In this document: piece after piece, positions 43,540 through 52,664 of the stretch
Layout of the letters: every line of letters starts with the position of its first letter
How positions within the stretch are numbered: the stretch's first letter is position 1
Origin: Candidatus Saccharimonadota bacterium
GTDB lineage: Bacteria; Patescibacteriota; Saccharimonadia; Saccharimonadales; Saccharimonadaceae
Assembly: GCA_017430725.1 (NCBI GenBank)
Contig: JAFRMK010000010.1
Location: 47,199-111,198 of the forward strand
Reading direction: 5' to 3'
DNA: 64,000 bases
Notes under the pieces: model-generated
What the model was told of the DNA's origin: nothing
What the model saw: the letters and a program-made list of their open reading frames with translations, nothing else
The model's database searches: none
Program-made: the position numbers and the translations under genes

Positions 43540-43760
43540 TGTCTGAATAAAAAAATTCCAATTTGCATTGGAACTCTTTCTGAGCGGTACCATCCAATTT
43601 CCAACCATTCCCCCAACGGTTGGCACTCACTTATCCTTCACGCAGATTCACGGGCAATTCTACTGAGTTTTATCCTCCCGCTACACGAGTGGGAGCCTCG
43701 CAATTTAATAAAACTGTTCTTTTGCCAGCTCGCGGGCGATAACCGCTCAAACGCTTTATG
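43540..43760 (-). promoter_or_regulatory. T-box riboswitch leader of ileS
   Basis: The leader of about 235 nt upstream of ileS contains the T-box core (TGGATGGTACCGCTC, 43583-43597) that pairs with the tRNA acceptor end. Directly after it comes a terminator hairpin TTCCAAT-GCAA-ATTGGAA with seven T (43548-43573). The promoter-proximal part has several stems (for example CTCCC/GGGAG). The specifier is probably an Ile codon, but ATC and ATT occur more than once and I cannot place it without folding. The intrinsic terminator implies control of transcription, not translation. Confidence 0.9.
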
Positions 43761-43765
43761 CTTGC

Positions 43766-43774
43766 ATTATAGCA
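43766..43774 (-). promoter_or_regulatory. Extended -10 promoter of the ileS leader
   Basis: TGC-TATAAT on the minus strand; start of the T-box leader about seven nucleotides downstream. Confidence 0.75.
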
Positions 43775-43799
43775 CAATTATTCAAAAAGCAAAAATTAA

Positions 43800-44066
43800 T
43801 TAATCGTTGAGCAAATAATATGCGACGTCATCAAGCTTCGGCAACATACGACCTCGCCATAATTGAATCAGCCGTCCGCTTCCGTCGATCGCCAAAATCG
43901 ACGGATACTCCACAATGTCATAGGCGCGCGCCAAGCTATCGCCCTCCGGCTCGTCCGGACTAATACTTTCTGCAGTTTTACCGCAACGTCGTTCCAAATC
44001 ACGCAACCATTCCGCCACACTTCGCGAATAATCTTGATCATCTCGCCACAATACTACCACCCGCAT
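43800..44066 (-). CDS. Small thioredoxin-fold-like protein without CxxC
   Basis: An 88-residue soluble protein. MRVVVLWRDDQDYSRSVAEWL, then AYDIVEYPSILAIDGSGRLIQLWRG (with a cis-Pro-like position) resembles the second half of a thioredoxin fold, but the redox CxxC is missing, so a redox role is unlikely. It starts 4 nt after nrdR with AAAGGA upstream and is clearly in the ftsZ-nrdR operon. Not recognised as a named family. Confidence 0.6.
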   Translation of the reverse strand: MRVVVLWRDDQDYSRSVAEWLRDLERRCGKTAESISPDEPEGDSLARAYDIVEYPSILAIDGSGRLIQLWRGRMLPKLDDVAYYLLND

Positions 44067-44070
44067 TTTT

Positions 44071-44544
44071 CTAGTCCTTTCGTTTCTTTCTTTCTTGCAG
44101 CCGTTTGCGCTGCTCGGCAATGCTCTGCTCGAGTTCATCTAGTGTCTTAAAGCCTCTGAATACACTCACAAAACGCACATATGCCATGTCGTTTGTTTCA
44201 GACAAAACCTCCAATATCTTCTCGCCAATCGCCTTCGAAGATACTTCGTCTCGCCCTATCGCGTAAATCGCTTCTTCTACTTTCTCGACCACGTTCTGCA
44301 CGTCCAAGTCACTCTCGAAATACTTACCGACACTGTTGCGCACCGCACTCATCAGTTTTTCGTGATCAAACACCTCTCGGCTGCCACTCCGCTTCAGCAC
44401 CATCATACCCGGACGCTCAATTCGCTCATAGGTCGTAAACCGGTGTTTTCCGTCCAACGAAACCCTACGGCGCCGAATCATGGTGCCATCTTGGGTTTCG
44501 CGGCTCTCAATCACTTTGCTTTCGCCAATTTTCAGGCCACCCAT
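44071..44544 (-). CDS. nrdR: NrdR-like repressor lacking the zinc ribbon cysteines
   Basis: NrdR represses ribonucleotide reductase genes; a zinc ribbon binds DNA and an ATP-cone senses ATP/dATP. This 157-residue protein keeps the family frame: KVIESR, IRRRR (23-27), HRFTTYERIE, and an ATP-cone (about 47-137; MVLKRSGSREVFDHEKLMSAVR). All four zinc cysteines are gone: positions 3 and 6 are Gly and Ile, and 29 and 32 are Ser and Gly. The DNA-contacting RRRR is retained. The ATG at 44544 is 8 nt from GGAG. Confidence 0.88.
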   Translation of the reverse strand: MGGLKIGESKVIESRETQDGTMIRRRRVSLDGKHRFTTYERIERPGMMVLKRSGSREVFDHEKLMSAVRNSVGKYFESDLDVQNVVEKVEEAIYAIGRDEVSSKAIGEKILEVLSETNDMAYVRFVSVFRGFKTLDELEQSIAEQRKRLQERKKRKD

Positions 44545-44565
44545 CACCGAGTCTCCTTACTTAAA

Positions 44566-45795
44566 CTACTTGTTTTTCTTGCGTCGACGCAAAATTGCCG
44601 GAATGTCATTATTCTCGTTCACGTCATCCGTCCGAATCGAATCCCACATGTTAACCGTTGTTGGGTCTGCAAAATCTGCCGGTCTGCTTTCGGGTTTCAT
44701 GTCGTCATCTTTATCCAACTTCGCGGCTGTCGTCTCCTCGGCTTTCTTCTCTGCGCTCTTCTCGGCTTCTTTGGCTTCTTTCGCCTTTGCGTCTTGCTCG
44801 AACGCTTCCTTTGCTCGCGGATCATCGCGATAGTATTCCGAATCGAAACCGGTCGCAACGACCGTTACGATAATCTCATCTTCGAGCTCAGGCCTGATAC
44901 TCGCACCCCAAATAATGTTGGCATCTGGGCTGACGCTCGCCGTAATCAGTTCTGCCGCCTCTTCCATCTCGGCCATCCTGACGTCATGTCCGCCAGTCAC
45001 CGCAAACAAAACACCCCGTGCGCCATCAATTGACACCTCAATCAACGGCGATTCGATGGCCTGTTGTGCGGCTGCCGTCGCCCGACCTTCGCCACTTGCA
45101 CGACCAATCCCCATCAGTGCCGAACCGGCGTCTTTCATGATGGTCTTTACGTCGGCAAAGTCCAAGTTAATCAAGGCATTTTCATCGGTAATCAGTTCCG
45201 AAATCCCCTGAACACCTTGACGCAATACGTCATCGGCAATCTTGAAAGTCTCGGTCAGCGGCGTCCGCGCATCAATCGTCTGTAGCAACCTGTCGTTCGG
45301 AATCGTAATCAACGCATCGACGTTGCGCGCAAAGTGGTCAATCGCCCAATCGGCGTTCGCCTTGCGCTTGGCACCCTCAAACGTAAACGGTTTTGTCACT
45401 ACACCAACCGTCAAGATATCCTGCTTGCGCGCCTCTTCGGCAACAATATAACCAGCACCAGAGCCGGTTCCACCGCCAGCACCAAAAGTCACAAAAGCCA
45501 TATCCGCACCATCAAGTGCTTCGCGAATCTCGTCACGGCTCTCTTCGGCGGCCTTTTCGCCAATTGTCGGGTCTGCCCCCGCCCCCAAACCATTCGTCGT
45601 ATCTCGACCGAGATAAACCTTCTTGTCCGCCTTCGAGCTGTGCAATGCCTGCGCATCTGTATTCATCGCAATAAATTCAACACCAACCAAACCAGCTTCA
45701 CGCATCCGGTTAACGGCTGAACCACCCGCACCACCGACACCGATTACCTTGATGCTGGCTGTGCTTTCCACCTCACTAGGCTTAACTTCAGGCAT
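44566..45795 (-). CDS. ftsZ: Cell division protein FtsZ
   Basis: Tubulin-like GTPase forming the division ring. The 409 residues contain the T1-T4 nucleotide loops ([13 protein letters not shown]; the tubulin signature [11 protein letters not shown] near residue 108), T7 ([13 protein letters not shown]) and a charged, disordered linker ([18 protein letters not shown]). The C-terminal conserved peptide [11 protein letters not shown] binds FtsA. It is followed by nrdR and a small protein on the same strand and preceded by ftsA. Confidence 0.98.
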   Translation of the reverse strand: MPEVKPSEVESTASIKVIGVGGAGGSAVNRMREAGLVGVEFIAMNTDAQALHSSKADKKVYLGRDTTNGLGAGADPTIGEKAAEESRDEIREALDGADMAFVTFGAGGGTGSGAGYIVAEEARKQDILTVGVVTKPFTFEGAKRKANADWAIDHFARNVDALITIPNDRLLQTIDARTPLTETFKIADDVLRQGVQGISELITDENALINLDFADVKTIMKDAGSALMGIGRASGEGRATAAAQQAIESPLIEVSIDGARGVLFAVTGGHDVRMAEMEEAAELITASVSPDANIIWGASIRPELEDEIIVTVVATGFDSEYYRDDPRAKEAFEQDAKAKEAKEAEKSAEKKAEETTAAKLDKDDDMKPESRPADFADPTTVNMWDSIRTDDVNENNDIPAILRRRKKNK

Positions 45796-45838
45796 GTATT
45801 ACTCCTCGCTTTTCAATTCTATCTATAATATATCAGTT

Positions 45839-47071
45839 TTACTTGAATAATTTCAAGAACTTCTTGATGCCGCCACCGTTTTTGGCTTTCTTGACCTTAG
45901 TCTTCTGATGCGAATCCCCGATTCTGCCCAAGGCTGCCGCCTCATTGTCTGCGTACATTAAGCCAATCGCCGTGGCGTATTCCGGCTTGCGCACATCATC
46001 GCTCACGCCTCCACTGATTTGACGTGGCTGCCCGATGCGCACCGCCAGCTCCATCTGGCTACTGGCATACTTCTCAATATCGCGCATCTTTGCTCCGCCG
46101 CCTGTTAGGATAATCCCCTCCGGCAATCGACGGTCATAGCCAGAATGAACCAGATGCTTACGTGCCATCTCAAAGATTTCCTCCAGGCGCGATTCCACCA
46201 CCTCATCAACGTCTTTTCTGCTGAAACTGTACTCATCTCGCCCCCGCTTTATCACGATATCTTTGCCGCTACCGCTAAATTCTCCCGACACAAAACGCAA
46301 CTTAATCTCTTCCGCGATATCTGGCACCGTCTTCAAATAGGCCGCTAAATCATTTGTCACATCGTTGCTTCCACAAGGGCAAACGCCGACATACTGCAAC
46401 TCGCCTTCGTCGTAAACCGCAATACTGGTCGTCCCACCGCCCAAATCAAGCACCGCTACGCCATTCTCTTTCTGTTGGTTCGTCAACACCGCTCGCGCCG
46501 CCGCCATAACGCCCGGCTCAACCGTCGAGGCAATCACATTCGCCGCATCACAGGCCTTCAATACATTCTCAAAATCCAACTTCATGGTCGAAACCACGTT
46601 TGCGCGCATCTCCAGTCGCGCCCCCTTCATCCCAATCGGCTCCCTGATGCCGCCCTGTCCATCCAGGATGTATTCATAAGGAATATTACTCAATATTTGG
46701 CGCGTCGCCGGCACTTTTCCGGCCACCGAGGCGTTGATGATTCTATTCAAATCTTCTTCACCAATCTCATGATCAGCTACGCCCACGGCAATCATTCCGT
46801 CAACCTTCGTGCTTGAGATATTAACCCCATTGATACTGACGGCCACATCCGAGACTTCAAGCCCACTCATTTTTTCCGCCGCCGCCAGGGCTTTATCGAT
46901 TGCCCCGCCAGGCGCATTGATGTCGGCAATTACGCCTCTACGCACGCCATCAGACGGCGCTTCCCCAAAACCGACCACCCGAACACCATCGTGCGTCATT
47001 TCGCCAATCACCGCCCGCACAAAATTAGTCCCGATATCTACCCCCACCACAAAACGAGCTCTATCTTCCAT
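45839..47071 (-). CDS. ftsA: Cell division protein FtsA
   Basis: Actin-like membrane tether for FtsZ. The 410 residues start with the phosphate-1 motif VVGVDIGTNFVRAVIGEM, include the 1C domain, VLDLGGGTTSIAVY (phosphate 2) and GIILTGGGAKM (adenosine motif), and end in a basic amphipathic helix (GGGIKKFLKLFK) for membrane binding. The ftsA-ftsZ pair is adjacent as usual. TGC-TACAAT lies exactly 6 nt from the ATG, giving a leaderless message separate from map. Confidence 0.97.
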   Translation of the reverse strand: MEDRARFVVGVDIGTNFVRAVIGEMTHDGVRVVGFGEAPSDGVRRGVIADINAPGGAIDKALAAAEKMSGLEVSDVAVSINGVNISSTKVDGMIAVGVADHEIGEEDLNRIINASVAGKVPATRQILSNIPYEYILDGQGGIREPIGMKGARLEMRANVVSTMKLDFENVLKACDAANVIASTVEPGVMAAARAVLTNQQKENGVAVLDLGGGTTSIAVYDEGELQYVGVCPCGSNDVTNDLAAYLKTVPDIAEEIKLRFVSGEFSGSGKDIVIKRGRDEYSFSRKDVDEVVESRLEEIFEMARKHLVHSGYDRRLPEGIILTGGGAKMRDIEKYASSQMELAVRIGQPRQISGGVSDDVRKPEYATAIGLMYADNEAAALGRIGDSHQKTKVKKAKNGGGIKKFLKLFK

Positions 47072-47077
47072 AAGCTT

Positions 47078-47086
47078 ATTGTAGCA
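47078..47086 (-). promoter_or_regulatory. Extended -10 of ftsA
   Basis: TGC-TACAAT with AAGCTT between it and the ATG; predicted leaderless start of the ftsAZ-nrdR unit. Confidence 0.75.
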
Positions 47087-47093
47087 TACCTGA

Positions 47094-47843
47094 TTATGCT
47101 TGCGTCAGGATTTCGTAGCCATCTTCCGTCACTAAGACCGTATGCTCAAAGTGCGCCCCCAATGAGCCGTCCTTCAGGCACACCGTCCAGCCATCATCGC
47201 CATCTTCCACCACTATCGTATTGGGTTTGCCAAGACTCGACATCGGTTCAATGCAAATCGTATCGCCGACCTTAAGCGTTTGTCCGTGCCCACGCTTGCC
47301 ATAATTTGGCACCTCCGGCGGCATATGCATCTCTTTACCAATACCATGCCCCACGTAATTTCGAATCACGCCCAATTTACCCTTCTCCAAAGCCTTCTGC
47401 ACTGCGTAACCGATATCGCCCAATTTGGCACCCGGCCGCACCTGCGCAATCCCCTCATACAGCGACGATTCCGTATAACTCAAGAGGTGCTTTTGCGCCG
47501 GCGTCGGCTTCCCTAGCACCATCGTAAACGCCGAATCAACATAATACCCCTGATATTTAATGACCAAATCATAGCTTACCTTGTCGCCTTCTTCGAGCGG
47601 AATATCTTTGGGCGTGCCATGAATCAACTCGTCGTTTACGGAAATACAAATCGCTCCCGGAAAATTCACCTCCGGCTCATAGTACGCAATACCGCAGCCA
47701 TATTCCGTAATCTTTTGCGCCACCCAGGCGTCAATCTCTTTTCCGGTCATGCCGGGCTTGGTATATTCTTTCAGCTCCGCAAAAATCTTCGCCATAATTT
47801 TTCCACCCGCCCGCATTGCCGCAATCTTCTTCTCTGTGTCCAT
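47094..47843 (-). CDS. map: Methionine aminopeptidase, type I
   Basis: Removes the initiator Met after deformylation. The 249 residues have the five metal ligands in the pita-bread fold: INDELIHG region, DKVSYDLVIKYQGYYVDSAFT (two Asp), GHGIGKEMHMPPEVPNYG (His), ICIEPM (Glu) and the final EHTVLVTEDG (Glu). AAGGAATAAAC precedes the ATG, right after adk, so the adk-map pair is co-expressed. Confidence 0.97.
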   Translation of the reverse strand: MDTEKKIAAMRAGGKIMAKIFAELKEYTKPGMTGKEIDAWVAQKITEYGCGIAYYEPEVNFPGAICISVNDELIHGTPKDIPLEEGDKVSYDLVIKYQGYYVDSAFTMVLGKPTPAQKHLLSYTESSLYEGIAQVRPGAKLGDIGYAVQKALEKGKLGVIRNYVGHGIGKEMHMPPEVPNYGKRGHGQTLKVGDTICIEPMSSLGKPNTIVVEDGDDGWTVCLKDGSLGAHFEHTVLVTEDGYEILTQA

Positions 47844-47845
47844 GT

Positions 47846-48394
47846 TTATTCCTTAATTAACTCCCAATCCTTCAAAACCACCTCTATCCGCTTCGTTACC
47901 GTCTCTATCGCGCCCTCGCCGTCAACCTCCACAAATGCCACGCCCGCCTCTGACAGGATATTCCGCATCCGCGCTATCGTGTTGCGAAAAATCTGCCAAC
48001 GCTTCTCGATTGATTCACGCGTATCGTCTGCCCGCCCGCGCTCTTCCAACCGCCGCCACAATTCGTCATCTGACACTCGCAAGACAATCATGCCGCGCAA
48101 TTTCTGCGCATCGCCCTGTTCCACCAGCCATTGCGCCTGCCACTCGTCGCGCGGGTATCCATCCAGCACCACCGCCTGCCCTTTCGCTTCCGCTTCGGCC
48201 ATCGCCGCATGCATCAAACGCACGACTAATTCATCGTCCACTAGTCCACCCTGAAGCATAATTTTTTCTAATTCCGCATTATGTTGACCACGCAACAGTT
48301 CCCCGACCGACAGCCAGCGCCAGCCATACTTCTGCGCCAAAGTCTGCCCCTGCAGACTCTTACCGCTCCCCGCCGAACCAAGTAATCCAAACAT
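47846..48394 (-). CDS. adk: Adenylate kinase
   Basis: Interconverts AMP + ATP and two ADP. The 182-residue protein has the P-loop LLGSAGSGKSLQGQTLA, the AMP-site segment LSVGELLR, DGYPRDEWQAQWL and a short LID (LEERGRADDTRESIEKRW) with no zinc cysteines. The P-loop (GSAGSGKS) departs from the usual GxPGAGKGT, so a related nucleotide kinase cannot be excluded. AGGAGAAGC precedes the ATG. Followed by map. Confidence 0.85.
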   Translation of the reverse strand: MFGLLGSAGSGKSLQGQTLAQKYGWRWLSVGELLRGQHNAELEKIMLQGGLVDDELVVRLMHAAMAEAEAKGQAVVLDGYPRDEWQAQWLVEQGDAQKLRGMIVLRVSDDELWRRLEERGRADDTRESIEKRWQIFRNTIARMRNILSEAGVAFVEVDGEGAIETVTKRIEVVLKDWELIKE

Positions 48395-48421
48395 GCTTCT
48401 CCTTTTTGTTTTATTTTAACC

Positions 48422-48445
48422 AAAAATGCCCCGCTCGGGGCAATT
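48422..48445 (-). terminator. Terminator of rpsU
   Basis: 7-bp stem TGCCCCG/CGGGGCA with a 2-nt loop and five T on the minus strand. Confidence 0.82.
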
Positions 48446-48449
48446 TTCG

Positions 48450-48668
48450 TTATTTCAGACCTAACTTCATTCGCTCGGCCTTCTCGGCTTTGCGTTTTTC
48501 GCGCAAAATCGCCTTCGCTCGACGCTCACGCTTCGAAATCGGCTTCGAGAACCGCATCCCCTCTTTTGCGGTCGCCATCACGCCGCTCTGTAAAACCTTG
48601 CGATTAAAGCGACGAATTACGTTCTCGTTCGCCTCGTTCTGGTCTTTTCGTGTTACTTTGATTGCCAT
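48450..48668 (-). CDS. rpsU: 30S ribosomal protein S21 (bS21)
   Basis: A 72-residue basic ribosomal protein. VIRRFNRKVLQSGVMATAKEGMRFSKPISKRERRAKAILRE matches S21. TGC-TAGAAT lies 10 nt before the ATG. It is a single-gene unit closed by a strong terminator. Confidence 0.93.
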   Translation of the reverse strand: MAIKVTRKDQNEANENVIRRFNRKVLQSGVMATAKEGMRFSKPISKRERRAKAILREKRKAEKAERMKLGLK

Positions 48669-48692
48669 ATTAGCTATAATTCTAGCATATTT

Positions 48693-50297
48693 TTATAGCT
48701 GTTTCAAGCTGATAATTGCGCCCTCAACCCTTCTCGTCCCGCGCCACTCATTTTGCGTCAAATTAAATTGCACTAGCGCCCGCGCCCCAGCCGCAATCGC
48801 TAAATCGTCCGCCGGCGCAAAAAACTCCATTGCCCTCAACTCACGCCCCGCCTTATCACGCAGGCGCAAAGACAAGTGCTTATCCTTCAAAACCCGTCTC
48901 CCCGCAACCGTTAATTCCGCCTCGAACACCGGCTCCAAATTACCCTCGCCAAACGGCTCCAAACCGCACAATTCATCGTAAAATTCCAGCGTCAAGCCCG
49001 CCAAATCATCCAGGCGCAAGTCCGATTTCTGTTCCAAAAAATGCATCTGCTCTGACAGATTCAAGCTCTTATAGTACTCCTGCGCACGCCGGCGAAACTT
49101 CGCCAGCTGACTGCCCTTCAGGCTCACCCCACATGCCATTGCATGACCGCCACCGCCCAACAACAAATCCTTACAATTCGCCAAGAAATCCGCCAACGAA
49201 AAATCGCCAAAACTCCGCCCACTACCCTTCCAAACCCCCTTTTCCACCTCTGTCAACGCAAATGCCGGCTTGTGGTACTGCTCGACAATTCGCCCCGCAA
49301 TAATCCCAATAACGCCTTCGTGCCACTCCCCCTGCGCCACCACTACCTTATCTCCTTCACGGTACTGCCCCGCCACTTCTTTCACTGCCAATTCCTGCAG
49401 CTTTCGCCGCTCCTGATTCAGCCCCTCCAACTCCTCCGACAAAGCAAAGGCCTCGGCCCGCTTGTCAGTCATCAAAAGCTTCAATGCCAACTCAGCAGAC
49501 TTCATTCTCCCTGACGCATTAATCCTCGGCCCCAGCTGAAAACCAATCGCATGCGCATTCAATTTATCGAGTCGCACTCCCGCTCGCTGCGCCAACATGC
49601 GCAAGCCAATCCGACGTGTCTTCGCCAATACCTTCATGCCATAAAACACCATTATACGGTTCTCGTCGCGCAAAATCATCGAGTCACAAATCGTACCAAT
49701 CGCCACCAAATCCAACAACCACTTCTCTTGACCGTTACATTTACCACCATGTTTGTGCGCATTTAACGCTCGCGCCAACGTAAATGCTACCCCCACGCCC
49801 GCCATCTTCGCTCCCAGCCCCCTATCCTGTTGCGGATTGATAACTGCTACTGCCGATTTCGGCACCTGCGGAATCTCATGATGGTCCGTTACGATGGTTT
49901 CTATCTCCTTTTTGCGCAAGGCTGCAATCGTCTCCTCCGAGCCAGAGCCACAGTCGACCGTCACCACCAGCTGCGCCCCCATCGACTCAATCTTATCCAC
50001 CGCCGGTAAATTCATGCCATAGCCATCCCTAAATCGGTCTGGCAAGACAATTTTTGGCTCCACGCAGCCAAATTCGCACAACGCATCATGCATCACGATA
50101 CTGGCCGTCACCCCATCCGCATCGTAATCCCCGTAAATCACAATCTGCTCTTTTTCGGCGCGAGCCTGCTCAATCCGCGCCACCGCCGCCTTCACGCCAC
50201 GCAACTTCAAGGGGTCAAATAAATCCTCATAGCGTGGATGCAAAAAATCCTTGCCCAACTTCCGTTTTGCAAGTAATTGTCGAAATAGCTCCGTCAT
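48693..50297 (-). CDS. recJ: Single-strand-specific exonuclease RecJ
   Basis: 5'-3' ssDNA exonuclease in recombination and mismatch repair. The 534 residues include the DHH phosphoesterase motifs VIYGDYDADGVTASIV (about 52-67), VVTVDCGSGS, TDHHEIP and the Asp of LDLVAIGTICD. The DHHA1 region has GGGGHAMACGVSLK, and a C-terminal OB fold follows. The ATG overlaps the stop of the regulator gene upstream (ATGA). Confidence 0.95.
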   Translation of the reverse strand: MTELFRQLLAKRKLGKDFLHPRYEDLFDPLKLRGVKAAVARIEQARAEKEQIVIYGDYDADGVTASIVMHDALCEFGCVEPKIVLPDRFRDGYGMNLPAVDKIESMGAQLVVTVDCGSGSEETIAALRKKEIETIVTDHHEIPQVPKSAVAVINPQQDRGLGAKMAGVGVAFTLARALNAHKHGGKCNGQEKWLLDLVAIGTICDSMILRDENRIMVFYGMKVLAKTRRIGLRMLAQRAGVRLDKLNAHAIGFQLGPRINASGRMKSAELALKLLMTDKRAEAFALSEELEGLNQERRKLQELAVKEVAGQYREGDKVVVAQGEWHEGVIGIIAGRIVEQYHKPAFALTEVEKGVWKGSGRSFGDFSLADFLANCKDLLLGGGGHAMACGVSLKGSQLAKFRRRAQEYYKSLNLSEQMHFLEQKSDLRLDDLAGLTLEFYDELCGLEPFGEGNLEPVFEAELTVAGRRVLKDKHLSLRLRDKAGRELRAMEFFAPADDLAIAAGARALVQFNLTQNEWRGTRRVEGAIISLKQL

Positions 50298-50596
50298 CCG
50301 ATAGTCTTATGCGGAGGGTTCTTGCCAGAAGATGCCTGCGAGCTCTTTATTACGATACTCTGAAGTTCTTTCAAGATAGGAAACTGCTTGTTTGTTTGAT
50401 AAATACTCGTATTTCCCTTTTTCGTCGTAATCAAGAAGCCACCCTTCGTTAGACGTCGCAATTCACGCTGGATGTTGCCTGGATCTTCTTTAATCAGTTT
50501 CGACAAGCCCCGCACGTGCGTCTTAAAATCAGGATATTTTGCAAACACTACAATTATTTTGCGTCGGACTCGACTTGTCACAAAAACGTCTAACAT
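50294..50596 (-). CDS. Winged-helix DNA-binding protein
   Basis: A 100-residue wHTH protein. TSRVRRKIIVVFAKYPDFKTHVRGLSKLIKEDPGNIQRELRRLTKGGFLITTKKGNTSIYQTNKQFPILKEL gives the helix-turn-helix (about 28-50) and wing (about 52-65) of ArsR/MarR-like regulators. No metal or ligand motif is seen. A strong GGAGGCTA precedes the ATG, and the stop overlaps recJ, so it may regulate its own operon; that is an inference. Confidence 0.75.
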   Translation of the reverse strand: MLDVFVTSRVRRKIIVVFAKYPDFKTHVRGLSKLIKEDPGNIQRELRRLTKGGFLITTKKGNTSIYQTNKQFPILKELQSIVIKSSQASSGKNPPHKTIG

Positions 50597-50669
50597 TAGC
50601 CTCCTTTCTGTGCTTCATTTTATGTGATTTTTGTAATTTTCACAACACCCAATCATGCGTTTTTCGCTG

Positions 50670-50678
50670 TGCTAAGAT
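50670..50678 (+). promoter_or_regulatory. Extended -10 of priA
   Basis: TGC-TAAGAT with AAACAC between it and the ATG: 6-nt spacing, no Shine-Dalgarno. Confidence 0.7.
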
Positions 50679-50684
50679 AAACAC

Positions 50685-52619
50685 ATGAACTACTATCTGA
50701 TTGCGCCCGCCAAAAGCTTCAATCAATCAGAAAATCTTCTGACCTACGAAAGCGCCGATGCCCTCAAAATTGGCCATATCGTCGAAATTCCCTTCGGCAA
50801 ACAGTCCTGTATCGGCATCGTCGTCGCAAAAACCAGCCAACCCACATTCGTCACCAAAGCCGTCCAACGCATCATTTACCCCCAGCCACTCCCCCGCCAG
50901 CTCATCAAAGCGCTCGACTGGTTAACGGACTATTATCGTTGTCCGATGTCTGCCGTCGTTCAGGCTATTTTACCGCGTGGCATCACCAAACGACGCCGCC
51001 CCCAAGTCTTCGCTCAAACTCACACCCCCAGTCACCCGACCATCCCGCTCAATTCCGCCCAAAAACGGGCGCTGCGTGCCATATCCGACCACTCCTCGCA
51101 CACCATCCTTTTGCATGGCATCACCGGCAGCGGCAAAACCAACATTTACCTCAAGCTCGTCCAAGCTCAACTCTTCGCCGGCAAATCTGTCATTCTGCTC
51201 GTGCCAGAAATCGCCCTCACCTCTCAATTGGTGCACGATTTCAGAAATCACTTCGCAGATATCCTACTAATCCACTCTGGCCAAAGCGAGTCGCTTCGAC
51301 ACCAAATCTGGCAACACGCCCTTCAAGCCGAGCAGCCCCAGGTCGTCATTGGACCTCGCTCCGCACTATTCACGCCCGTCAAAGACCTTGGCCTCATCAT
51401 CATCGACGAAGCGCATGAGCCAAGTTACCAACAAGACCAAAACCCCAAATATTCCGCGCTCCGCCTCGCCTCCATCATGGCTAAAACAGTTCTCGGCACC
51501 GCCACGCCGCTCATTTCCGACTATTACATCTGCCACCAGCACGACGCCATCGTGTCACTCGACCGACTCGCATTGCCTCATGCAAAATCCGCCCGACTCG
51601 CCGTCATTGACCTCAAAAACACCGCACATTTTTCCCAAAGCCGTCTTATCAGCACACCCCTCCTCGACTCCATCAAAGAATCTCTCACCGCCCAAGCCCA
51701 AACCATGATTTTTCACAACCGTCGCGGCACTGCCCCACTCACCATCTGTGACCACTGCGGCTGGCAGGCACTATGTCCAAACTGTTATTTACCAATGACT
51801 CTGCACGCCGACACCTTTACGCTGCGTTGCCACAGCTGTGGCCATCACCAAACCGTACCAACTTGTTGTCCCGATTGCCACAATCCCAGCATTCGCCACA
51901 AGGGCTTCGGCACAAAATACCTCGAAACCGAGCTTCAGCGCCTCTTCCCGCGCGCCCGCATCGCCCGCTTCGATGCCGACACCGCCCCCGAACGGCAACT
52001 CAGCCAAGTCTATGAACAGGTCCGCGCCGGCAATTACGACATCATCATTGGCACTCAAGGCATCGCGAAAGGCTTCGATTTTCCGCATCTCCGCACGCTC
52101 GGCGTCGTCCAGGCCGATGCGCAACTCGCCCTGCCGGACTTCGCCTCAGAAGAAAGAACATTTCAATTACTCACCCAGGTACTCGGCCGCGCCCGTCGTG
52201 GTCATCAGGACAGCGAAATCTTTATTCAAACCTACCAGCCCGACCACCCCATAATAAACTTCGCCATCGCCAACGATTACACCGCCTGCTATAAATATTT
52301 ACTTCAGAAGCGCCAACAAAGTGCACTACCGCCCTTCAGTTTTTTGCTCAAATTTTCGCTGACCTACAAAACCGAAAAATCCGCTGTCGCCAACTCACGC
52401 AAATTGTATAAAAAAATTATTCAAAACATCCAGCAGCTCCATCTCGCCAACATTTCGGCCACTCCGCCCTTACCCGCCTTCCACGAACGCAGTCGCACCG
52501 GCTTCACTTGGGAAATCATCGTCCGAGCCAAATCGCGCCGCACCTTACTGACGCTCTTTGATGCCGTTCCTAAATCACCCTATCTTCACTTCGAGCTTGA
52601 CCCCATTTCCCTGCTCTAA
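50685..52619 (+). CDS. priA: Primosomal protein N' (replication restart helicase PriA)
   Basis: 3'-5' superfamily 2 helicase that restarts stalled forks. The 644 residues hold the N-terminal 3'-DNA-binding domain, Walker A (LLHGITGSGKTNIYL, about 143-157), DEAH (about 243-246) and the zinc domain with paired cysteines (CDHCGWQALCPNC, CHSCG, CCPDC). TQGIAKGFDFPHL, QVLGRARRG and the C-terminal domain follow. The gene is in the plus-strand run priA-def-fmt. Confidence 0.96.
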   Translation: MNYYLIAPAKSFNQSENLLTYESADALKIGHIVEIPFGKQSCIGIVVAKTSQPTFVTKAVQRIIYPQPLPRQLIKALDWLTDYYRCPMSAVVQAILPRGITKRRRPQVFAQTHTPSHPTIPLNSAQKRALRAISDHSSHTILLHGITGSGKTNIYLKLVQAQLFAGKSVILLVPEIALTSQLVHDFRNHFADILLIHSGQSESLRHQIWQHALQAEQPQVVIGPRSALFTPVKDLGLIIIDEAHEPSYQQDQNPKYSALRLASIMAKTVLGTATPLISDYYICHQHDAIVSLDRLALPHAKSARLAVIDLKNTAHFSQSRLISTPLLDSIKESLTAQAQTMIFHNRRGTAPLTICDHCGWQALCPNCYLPMTLHADTFTLRCHSCGHHQTVPTCCPDCHNPSIRHKGFGTKYLETELQRLFPRARIARFDADTAPERQLSQVYEQVRAGNYDIIIGTQGIAKGFDFPHLRTLGVVQADAQLALPDFASEERTFQLLTQVLGRARRGHQDSEIFIQTYQPDHPIINFAIANDYTACYKYLLQKRQQSALPPFSFLLKFSLTYKTEKSAVANSRKLYKKIIQNIQQLHLANISATPPLPAFHERSRTGFTWEIIVRAKSRRTLLTLFDAVPKSPYLHFELDPISLL

Positions 52620-52649
52620 ATGCCACCGATGGCATCTCGCCCCCAAAAC

Positions 52650-52658
52650 TGTTATAAT
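52650..52658 (+). promoter_or_regulatory. Extended -10 of def-fmt
   Basis: TGT-TATAAT followed by TAGGAC and the ATG; 6-nt spacing. Confidence 0.75.
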
Positions 52659-52664
52659 TAGGAC

